Shown here piece by piece: positions 13,481-19,461 of a stretch of DNA of 19,461 bases (position 1 is its first letter; each line of letters begins with the position of its first letter). Source of the stretch: Hyphomicrobiales bacterium (GTDB lineage Bacteria; Pseudomonadota; Alphaproteobacteria; Rhizobiales; Beijerinckiaceae). Below the pieces are notes generated by a model. That model saw only the letters and a program-made list of their open reading frames with translations, made no database searches and was not told where the DNA came from. Where the stretch lies: the NCBI GenBank assembly GCA_015655535.1, contig JAATEW010000237.1, positions 1 through 19,461 on the forward strand. Direction: 5' to 3'. The translations under genes were made by a program, and so were the position numbers.

Positions 13481-15865
13481 TTACCCTTCCCGCACAAGCA
13501 GCGCTGCGGCCACGGCCGCCTGGCCGAGCGAGAGACCGCCGTCGTTCGACGGCACTTTGGCTTGCAAAAACACGTCGAAATTTTCGGCTTCGAGGCGGCG
13601 CACGAGTTCTTCGGCCAACCAGCGGTTCTGCATGACGCCACCCGAGAGCACGACGCGCCGCGTCAGCCGCGTCTCGCCATCGAGCGCGGCTTTGCAGGCC
13701 AATGCGACGATGGCCTTTGCGAGCCCTTTATGAAAGCGCGCAGCGATGATGGAGGCCGGCGTGTTCTCGTAAAGATCGCCGAGCAGCGCCTGCCACATGG
13801 CCAAAGGTTCGATATAGGGAAGCCCCGTGCCTTTCAGCTTCGGAATGCCGAAAGGATAGGCGAGGTCTTCATCGACAGCCGCCAAATCTTCAGGCGTTAC
13901 GAGCGCTTCGAACCGCATCGCGGCTTCGCCTTCGTGAAAGACCGCGTCGCGGCAGATGCCGACTGCCGCGGCAACGGAATCGAACAGGCGGCCGCATGAG
14001 CTTGCAGGCGGGCTATTGATGCCCTGCTTGACCATGGACGCGACTGTATCGACCGGCTTTGACAGCAGGAAGTCATGCAACGGCGTGCCCGCAAAATTCA
14101 TGTCAAAAGTCGGCCAGCCCATCTCGGCCAGAATATGGGCAAGCGTGTTGCGCCAAGGCTCGTGCATGGCCTTGGCACCCCCCGGCAGAGCCACAGGCTT
14201 GAAGGTTCCGACGCGTCGATAAGAGGCATAGTCGGCCAGCAAAAACTCGCCGCCCCAAAGGCTGCCGTCATCGCCGAGGCCGAGCCCATCGAGCGCTATG
14301 CCGAGCACGAGACCATCGCCCTGCTCTATACCGTTTTCGGCCATGGCGCTCGCGATATGCGCATGATGATGCTGGACGGCGACGAGCGGGAGGTTCGCAT
14401 CGCAGGCGCGCTGGCGGCCGAGCCGCGTCGAGAGATAATCTTGATGCAGATCGACGGCGATGGCCTTGGGGCGATGCGCATAAAGCGACTGAAAGAGATC
14501 GAGGCTTTTCTCGAAGTCGGCGAGACGCTGCGCGTCTTCGAGATCGCCGATATGCTGCGACAGGATCGCCTGCCCGTCCTTGACAAGGCAAAAGGTGTTT
14601 TTCAATTCTCCGCCCAGGGCGAGCAAAGGCAGTGACGCGGCAAGGCTCACGGGTAAAGCGACAGGCGCGGGTGCGAAGCCACGCGCGCGGCGGATGAGCC
14701 GGGGCGCGCCCGCTGCGACACGCAAAACAGAATCGTCGAGCCGCACCGCTATGCCGCGATCATGCGTCAATAGAAAATCGGCGATAGACGCGAGCTCTAT
14801 CCGCGCGATCTCATCGTCGATGATCTGCGGCTCGTCGGAGCGATTGCCGCTCGTCATGACGATCGGGCGGTCAAGCCGCCGGAACATCAAATGATGCAAA
14901 GGTGTCGAGGGCAGCATGAAGCCCAGCGTCGCAAGACCCGGCGCGACATCCTCCGGCAGGCGCAAGGGGCCACACGTATCGAGCAGCACGATCGGCGCGG
15001 CAGTGCTTGTGAGCGCCGCCTTTTCTGCTTCGCTCACGTCGGCATAGCGGCGGATCACGTCGAGATCGCGCGCCATCAGCGCGAAAGCCTTTGTGTAGCG
15101 TTGCTTGCGGTCGCGTAGCAACGCCACCACATCCGCATTGGTCGCATCGCAGGCGAGCTGATAGCCGCCAAGGCCCTTGATCGCGACGATATGGCCCTTG
15201 AGCAGCATGCCGGCCGCGGCATCGACGTCGTCGAGCATGCTGAAGGCCGAGAATTCGACCGCGCCACCGTTGAATTTTTCAAGCGCGACGCGCGGGCGGC
15301 AGATGTGGCAGGCGATCGGCTGCGCGTGAAAGCGCCGGTCGCTCGGGTTCTCATATTCGGCGCGGCAAGTGTCGCAGAGAGGAAAGCCCGCCATGGTGGT
15401 GCGGGCGCGGTCATAGGGCGCATCGCAGATGATCGAGAGGCGCGGCCCGCAATGGGTGCAATTGGTGAAAGGATAACGAAACCGCCGCGCGAAAGGATCG
15501 CGGACCTCTGCGAGGCAGGCCGGGCATGTGGCCGCATCAGGCGCGACCTCTGTGCGCATGAGGCCCGGCTCGCTTTCCGCGATGCGGAACCGATCGCCGA
15601 TAAGGAGCGCATCGGCCTCGCAATATTCAACGGAATCGATCCGCGCCAGAGGCGGGCATTCGGCCTTGAGATCGGCCACGAGACGCTCGGCAAGAACAGC
15701 TTCCGCCGCGATGCGGATCAACACGCCCTCGGCGTCATTGCGCACATCGCCTGCGAGCCCGAGCCGCGTCGCAAGACGCCAAACGGTCGGGCGGAAGCCG
15801 ACGCCCTGCACCAATCCACGAATGCGGATCTCGGTCGTGACTGGCGCTGCGATGCTCGCGGTCAT
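13481..15865 (-). CDS. hypF: HypF, carbamoyltransferase for cyanide ligands
   Basis: HypF activates carbamoyl phosphate with ATP and moves the carbamoyl group to HypE. The domain order is complete. An acylphosphatase-like domain (about 10-97) has IRGLVQGVGFRP. Two zinc-finger modules have Cys pairs C114/C117, C136/C139, C164/C167 and C186/C189. A YrdC-like domain (about 210-395) has IKGLGGYQLACDATN, and a Kae1-like carbamoyltransferase domain (about 415-794) has VDLHQDYLST, the HHHAH motif (499-503) and VLSGGVMQNRWLAEEL. At 794 aa it is slightly longer than the classical enzyme. Its ATG overlaps the stop of the NHL gene by 4 nt (ATGA), tying the non-Hyp block to the hyp genes. Confidence 0.98.
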   Translation of the reverse strand: MTASIAAPVTTEIRIRGLVQGVGFRPTVWRLATRLGLAGDVRNDAEGVLIRIAAEAVLAERLVADLKAECPPLARIDSVEYCEADALLIGDRFRIAESEPGLMRTEVAPDAATCPACLAEVRDPFARRFRYPFTNCTHCGPRLSIICDAPYDRARTTMAGFPLCDTCRAEYENPSDRRFHAQPIACHICRPRVALEKFNGGAVEFSAFSMLDDVDAAAGMLLKGHIVAIKGLGGYQLACDATNADVVALLRDRKQRYTKAFALMARDLDVIRRYADVSEAEKAALTSTAAPIVLLDTCGPLRLPEDVAPGLATLGFMLPSTPLHHLMFRRLDRPIVMTSGNRSDEPQIIDDEIARIELASIADFLLTHDRGIAVRLDDSVLRVAAGAPRLIRRARGFAPAPVALPVSLAASLPLLALGGELKNTFCLVKDGQAILSQHIGDLEDAQRLADFEKSLDLFQSLYAHRPKAIAVDLHQDYLSTRLGRQRACDANLPLVAVQHHHAHIASAMAENGIEQGDGLVLGIALDGLGLGDDGSLWGGEFLLADYASYRRVGTFKPVALPGGAKAMHEPWRNTLAHILAEMGWPTFDMNFAGTPLHDFLLSKPVDTVASMVKQGINSPPASSCGRLFDSVAAAVGICRDAVFHEGEAAMRFEALVTPEDLAAVDEDLAYPFGIPKLKGTGLPYIEPLAMWQALLGDLYENTPASIIAARFHKGLAKAIVALACKAALDGETRLTRRVVLSGGVMQNRWLAEELVRRLEAENFDVFLQAKVPSNDGGLSLGQAAVAAALLVREG

Positions 15866-17058
15866 GACGCAAGCCTCGCGACGATCACGCGATTATTGCC
15901 GGAATCGGCGATGACGAGCCGGTCGCCGCAGGAGGTCAGCCCATAGGGCCAGCAGAAGCTGTCGCGCTGCGGCGCCTGCCAGCGATTGTCGCCCTTGGCA
16001 TGAAAGTCCGGCTGCCCTGCGAGCCGATGCGCCGCGCCGCTTTTGGTGATCTCCGCTTGCGCAAAGCCGAGCAGTCGCGAATTGGCTGTGTCGGCGACCG
16101 CTATGCCCCCCGGCACAGCCGTGCAGGCATAGGGCATGTTGAGGCTCGCGGCATCTGGCCAATAGGTCGCGCGATTATGTTCGCAAGCCGACGGATCGGT
16201 CTGGCCGATCAAATGATGGCAGGGCGCGCCATTGCCGTTCGGCAGGGCGTTCCAAATCATGATGCGATTATTGCCGGAATCGGAGATGAGCAGCATGTCC
16301 CCGCAAAGCGCCGCGCTATGCGGCCAGCGCATGCCGTGCATGTCTATGCCCATGCCGCCGTTCTCGTCGCGGCAGGTCATTGCGGTCTGGCCGAGCACGA
16401 GATCGGCGGGCGTCCCGTTTTGCCGCGGGATCTCGTTCCAGATCAGTACACGACGATTGCCCGTATCGCAGACGATGAGGCGCGAACCGGCGAGCGTCAC
16501 GCCATAGCACCAGTTGAGCGTATTGGCCGCGGGCTCGCCGCCGCGATTGGCGAGCACTGAGGTGAAGTCAGCTTGGCCAAGAACCACATCCGCGGGTTGA
16601 TTGGTGGTCTCCGGCAGCCCGTGCCAGATCAAGACGCGGTGGTTCCAAGGATCGGCCACGGCGAGAGTCTCGGCCGTTGCAGAGACGCCCGTCGGCACAT
16701 TGAATGTGGCAGCGGAAGCTTCGCCCTTGGCATTGCGTCCTTCGCGGTAAAAGTCGGCTTGCCCGATCAGCAGGTCAGCCGGTGCATAATCACGCGAAGG
16801 CACGCTTTGCCAAATCAATAAACGATGATGACCCGTATCGGCGACAAAGAGAGGTCCGTCGGGTGCGGCCAGTGCCGCGCCGCGCGGGCCAAACATGGTT
16901 GCCGCCGTGGGCGTGACTGGCTTGGTAAGGTCGAAGCTGCAGGCCTCCGCCCCAAGGATAAGCTCGGGCTCTGCCGGATCGAGAAGCGCCAAAGCCAGCG
17001 GCGCCGACGAAGCCGGCGGATAGCTCAATTCAACGGCGGGCCGGAGCGAAACGCGCAT
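15862..17058 (-). CDS. NHL-repeat beta-propeller protein of hydrogenase cluster
   Basis: This 398-aa protein has no signal peptide or membrane segment and should be cytoplasmic. It is built from about six propeller blades, each ending in an ADxxNxRVLIW-like strand: VADTGHHRLLIW, VADPWNHRVLIW, VCDTGNRRVLIW, ISDSGNNRIMIW, VADTANSRLLGF and IADSGNNRVIV. Five linkers carry a GQxD[F] motif (IGQADF, LGQADF, LGQTAM, IGQTDP, AGQPDF). NHL propellers usually bind other proteins, RNA or ligands rather than act as enzymes. It begins 6 nt after the NifU-Rieske gene and overlaps hypF by 4 nt. From what I remember of group 1h hydrogenase loci, an NHL protein is a recurrent accessory gene; a scaffolding role in assembly or electron transfer is inference. 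Confidence 0.85.
   Translation of the reverse strand: MRVSLRPAVELSYPPASSAPLALALLDPAEPELILGAEACSFDLTKPVTPTAATMFGPRGAALAAPDGPLFVADTGHHRLLIWQSVPSRDYAPADLLIGQADFYREGRNAKGEASAATFNVPTGVSATAETLAVADPWNHRVLIWHGLPETTNQPADVVLGQADFTSVLANRGGEPAANTLNWCYGVTLAGSRLIVCDTGNRRVLIWNEIPRQNGTPADLVLGQTAMTCRDENGGMGIDMHGMRWPHSAALCGDMLLISDSGNNRIMIWNALPNGNGAPCHHLIGQTDPSACEHNRATYWPDAASLNMPYACTAVPGGIAVADTANSRLLGFAQAEITKSGAAHRLAGQPDFHAKGDNRWQAPQRDSFCWPYGLTSCGDRLVIADSGNNRVIVARLAS
15889..16283. repeat. 20-bp exact direct repeat inside the NHL gene
   Basis: GCGATTATTGCCGGAATCGG occurs at 15889-15908 and again at 16264-16283, exactly 375 bp (125 codons) apart and in frame. On the coding strand it encodes the DSGNNR core of two propeller blades (the fourth and the last). 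DNA-level identity suggests recent blade duplication or gene conversion, or strong codon preference. Confidence 0.8.
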
Positions 17059-17064
17059 TGTCCC

Positions 17065-17931
17065 TCAAATCTCGAATCTGATTTCGACGCGATTGCCATC
17101 GACGCGGACGGGAACGGGCCGCAACTGCACTTCCGGCGCCGTCAGGCATTCGCCGGTCATGAGGTCATATTTGAAGCCGTGGAAGGGACAGCGGATCAAG
17201 CCGTCGCCCACAGGACCGCCCGACACCGGAAGTCCGAGATGCGCGCAGGCATCGTGAAAACAGGCCACGATGCCGTCCCTGCGCGCAAAGAGCAGCGGCG
17301 TGCCTTCGACCGCGGCACTCGCGACGCCGCCATCCGGAATCGTATCGAGGAGGATTGCAAGCGTCCATATGCCGGTCTCGACGAAGGGGCTCGTGAAATC
17401 TGCCTTCGTCACGCTACTCGCGGCGCTTTTGACTTGCCGCACTTGTTTGATCTCGGGACAATGCTCTTCGATCGCACGCTTGACACCCGCGACGAAGGTC
17501 ATGGTCGAAGCCGAACAGCCGTCGCAATTGCCGAGGAAACGCACCTCGACGGTGTCGGGCGGCACGAAAGCGACAAGCTCGACATCGCCGCCATGCGCGG
17601 CGAGCATCGGCCGCACCGAAGCCAAGGCGGCCTCAAGCCTTTCCTGCTGGCTCGGCTGAATGAGACCGTGATAGCGCAATACGCCATAGACCAGAGGATC
17701 GCTCGCAGCCCGGCGCAAAGCATCGAGCGTGCCCGGCGCAGCCTTCACTTCGGCGATGAGCTTGCGGAGCGCTGCCTTGTGCAAGGCATCGACTGCCTGG
17801 CGATGGGCAAAAGCGACCCCGCGCTGCGACTCGTCCCAATTGGCAATCAAAGCCGCGAAGCGTTCGATATCGCCGGTGAGCGTATCGAAGCTTGGCTCAT
17901 CCTCTGCCAATGGATGCGCATGCGCGTTCAT
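17065..17931 (-). CDS. NifU C-terminal-domain / Rieske [2Fe-2S] fusion protein
   Basis: The ATG at 17931 (MNAHAHPLAE) has a GAGGAAGG ribosome site at ideal spacing; a longer form would start at TTG. The 288 residues divide in three. A helical N-terminus (1-95) contains DPLVYGVLRYHGL. A NifU-like scaffold domain (about 98-165) has AAHGGDVELV and GNCDGCSAS, with Cys136 and Cys139 able to hold a bridging or transient Fe-S cluster. A Rieske ferredoxin domain (about 185-288) has CAHLG (Cys229, His231) and CPFHG (Cys248, His251), the complete ligand set for a [2Fe-2S] centre. It has no transporter signal and is probably cytoplasmic. It could assemble Fe-S clusters for the hydrogenase small subunit or act as an electron carrier. 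It is followed after 6 nt by the NHL gene. Confidence 0.9.
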   Translation of the reverse strand: MNAHAHPLAEDEPSFDTLTGDIERFAALIANWDESQRGVAFAHRQAVDALHKAALRKLIAEVKAAPGTLDALRRAASDPLVYGVLRYHGLIQPSQQERLEAALASVRPMLAAHGGDVELVAFVPPDTVEVRFLGNCDGCSASTMTFVAGVKRAIEEHCPEIKQVRQVKSAASSVTKADFTSPFVETGIWTLAILLDTIPDGGVASAAVEGTPLLFARRDGIVACFHDACAHLGLPVSGGPVGDGLIRCPFHGFKYDLMTGECLTAPEVQLRPVPVRVDGNRVEIRFEI

Positions 17932-17983
17932 GGTCGCCTTCCTCAATCGCTGCGAAATTTCTTTGCGCTGGCACAGGTTTCAG

Positions 17984-18205
17984 TCAGCGATACTTCAAAT
18001 CCTTGAACAGGACCGGCTGTACGACGCCGCCAATGAATCCGGCAATCACGGCCGCGATGAGCAGTCCGGTGAATTTGACGAGGACAAGAAAGACGACGAT
18101 CGTCAGTCCGATGCCGATCGCAAGCTGGCGCATGACCTCGTTCGGATTGCGGAAGAGCTTACCTTGGAAGAACAGAATGATGGAGGATTTCGCCATTTCG
18201 AACAT
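17984..18205 (-). CDS. Small membrane protein, 73 aa
   Basis: The ATG at 18205 has GAGGA seven nt upstream; an alternative Met lies three codons further in. The sequence has an amphipathic N-terminus (AKSSIILFFQGKLFRNPNEVMRQ), then a long hydrophobic stretch from LAIGIGLTIVVFLVLVKF through GLLIAAVIAGFIGGVVQPVLF, enough for two membrane segments with a short turn, and a basic KDLKYR end. I do not recognise the family. It starts 10 nt after the stop of the other small membrane protein, and 52 bp separate it from the NifU-Rieske gene. Confidence 0.75.
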   Translation of the reverse strand: MFEMAKSSIILFFQGKLFRNPNEVMRQLAIGIGLTIVVFLVLVKFTGLLIAAVIAGFIGGVVQPVLFKDLKYR

Positions 18206-18215
18206 TTGAATGTCC

Positions 18216-18431
18216 TCAAAACACAAGGAGCGCGATGATGGTGCCAACGAAGACTCCGACGGCGCCGGCGAGCGGCCCGTAGAAGGCGCCCATCATAGCC
18301 GCGAGTTCATTGCCGAGCGCCTTGCCGCCGATGTAAACGCCTCCGGCGACACCGCCGAGAATTGAAAACACAATCCCGAGCACTACAGCCAAAAGCCCGA
18401 GTAACAGTGCTCCACCCATCATTTCCCCCAT
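18216..18431 (-). CDS. Small glycine-rich membrane protein, about 71 aa
   Basis: Two glycine-rich hydrophobic segments (GGALLLGLLAVVLGIVFSILGG and GPLAGAVGVFVGTIIALLVF) are joined by a short polar turn (GKALGNELAAMMGAF), consistent with a two-helix inner-membrane hairpin. The start is unresolved. An ATG at 18431 lies 7 nt after the TPR gene stop but lacks a ribosome site. ATG codons at 18422 and 18419 follow a GGGGGA run, of which 18419 has the best spacing. The glycine pattern suits tight helix packing in an oligomer. Function unknown; the locus suggests a membrane anchor for hydrogenase or its electron path. Confidence 0.75.
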   Translation of the reverse strand: MGEMMGGALLLGLLAVVLGIVFSILGGVAGGVYIGGKALGNELAAMMGAFYGPLAGAVGVFVGTIIALLVF

Positions 18432-18438
18432 CTCATGT

Positions 18439-19449
18439 TTATTGAATGCCGGCAGCGGACGGCACCGGCTCGCCCGCATGATCCGTTCGTGCGAGTTCCG
18501 CTTCGATCTCGACGATCATCTCGCTGACCACGTCAACCTTTTGCGTTTCACCGAAGGCCGTGAAAATTTCGACGGCCTCGTGATATTGATCGAGAGCCTT
18601 GCAGAGATTCGCACGATTGCCCTGTTCCGGCCGCTCGACATCGTCTGGAAGATTGCGCAGGCAATTGGCGTAATTGGCGATCGTATTCGCATATTCGGCC
18701 GGTGTGGTCGCACGGGTGCGGACCTTCAAAGCCTCGTCATAGGCATCGAGCGCGCGCAGGCAATTTTCGACCGAATGGGACGACGAGACATATTGCAGCG
18801 CATTGCCGAGATTATTCTGCAGCATCGCATATTCGCTCGGATGCTCGACGATGTTGACGACTTTCAAGCCCTCTTGAAAGGCTTGCACGGCAAGAGCCTC
18901 GCGCATCTTGGCGCGTTCGTCGGTGAAGGGAATCGACAGAAAAGCCGTCGCCAGATTGTTCTGGAGGATTGCATATTCCTTCGGAAAGGCTGTCGCATCG
19001 AAAGTGCGCAAAGCCCTTTGGTAGGCGGCGATCGCATCGGTGATCCGTGCCGCATTGACACCCGCAAGGCTTTGCAGGACGAGACCGAGATTCATCTCGA
19101 TTTCGGCCATCTCCTCCGCACTGCCGTCGTGCTTGAGAATGTCGCGCGCCGCTTCAAGATTGCGCAGCGCTTCTTTCAGAGGCGTGAGATCATTGGCCGG
19201 AACAGCCTGTAAGGCGGTCGCGAGACGCGCATGCAGCCGGCCGCGCAAAAGGAACAGTTCGGCCGGGCAAATCTCAAGCGCTTTTTCGTAAAGGAGGATG
19301 GCCTGCTGCAAATGCTCGGGCGTTTTCGGCCGGGTCTGCAAACCCATGGCCATTTCCATCAGCATCTCGATTTTGTCGCCGAGAGATGCATCCTCGGCAT
19401 CGATCGCAGCGAATGCCGCTTTGACTTCAGACTCGGCGCGCGACGGCAT
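18439..19449 (-). CDS. TPR-repeat protein of the hydrogenase cluster
   Basis: The gene is complete: GGGAG precedes the ATG at 19449, with a TGA directly before it. The 336 residues are nearly all helical and form tetratricopeptide-like repeats. At least three carry a shared phrase, PKEYAILQNNLATAF, PSEYAMLQNNLGNAL and PAEYANTIANYANCL, spaced about 50-60 residues apart. An earlier degenerate copy is AEMAEIEMNLGLVL. An N-terminal helical pair (about 23-75) matches TPR helices (IEMLMEMAMGLQ, AILLYEKALEICP). It has no signal peptide or membrane helix. TPR proteins hold partner proteins together. It is the first gene visible in the cluster, so it may link the hydrogenase structural genes predicted to its right with the maturation genes. 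The specific partner is unknown. Confidence 0.88.
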   Translation of the reverse strand: MPSRAESEVKAAFAAIDAEDASLGDKIEMLMEMAMGLQTRPKTPEHLQQAILLYEKALEICPAELFLLRGRLHARLATALQAVPANDLTPLKEALRNLEAARDILKHDGSAEEMAEIEMNLGLVLQSLAGVNAARITDAIAAYQRALRTFDATAFPKEYAILQNNLATAFLSIPFTDERAKMREALAVQAFQEGLKVVNIVEHPSEYAMLQNNLGNALQYVSSSHSVENCLRALDAYDEALKVRTRATTPAEYANTIANYANCLRNLPDDVERPEQGNRANLCKALDQYHEAVEIFTAFGETQKVDVVSEMIVEIEAELARTDHAGEPVPSAAGIQ

Positions 19450-19461
19450 TCACTCACTCCC

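Overview
This window reads as a GC-rich alphaproteobacterial chromosome segment, most likely order Hyphomicrobiales. A Beijerinckiaceae/Methylocapsa-like host is a guess. The basis is the GC-rich codon use, RIME-like and REP-like intergenic palindromes of the kind common in that order, and the combination of gene families. No tRNA, rRNA, insertion sequence, phage gene or CRISPR array was recognised.

Left part (1-6037). The window opens inside an autotransporter whose C-terminal beta-barrel is complete (+ strand). Five minus-strand genes follow: an ammonia-lyase of the HAL/PAL/TAL family with a 154-residue unknown protein just downstream; a 68-residue conserved-looking small protein; and a Tat-exported cupin next to a TIGR03862/HI0933-type flavoprotein. 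A clear intrinsic terminator (4161-4185) follows the cupin.

Middle (6038-8739). A 296-bp intergenic region rich in inverted and direct repeats, including a REP-like palindrome in the leader, precedes an 801-residue MHYT-PAS-GGDEF-EAL protein (+ strand). Its cyclase, inhibitory-site and phosphodiesterase motifs are all intact.

Right part (8766-19449, all minus strand). Twelve closely packed genes run from the right edge leftward: TPR protein, two tiny membrane proteins, a NifU-like/Rieske fusion, an NHL beta-propeller protein, hypF, hypC, hypD, hypE, hypA, hypB, and a NicO/UreH-type nickel transporter. Several neighbours overlap (NHL/hypF and hypD/hypE by ATGA, hypA/hypB by TGATG), so most of this is probably one operon. 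HypF and HypE make the cyanide ligand, HypC and HypD carry and assemble the Fe(CN)2CO unit, HypA and HypB insert nickel, and the transporter supplies nickel.

The TPR/membrane pair/NifU-Rieske/NHL block is not part of the classical hyp set. It resembles the accessory genes I associate with group 1h (former group 5, Hhy) high-affinity, oxygen-tolerant [NiFe]-hydrogenases. The hydrogenase structural genes are not in the window and are predicted to lie just past the right edge, upstream of the TPR gene. The roles of the five non-Hyp proteins are the most interesting open question here.
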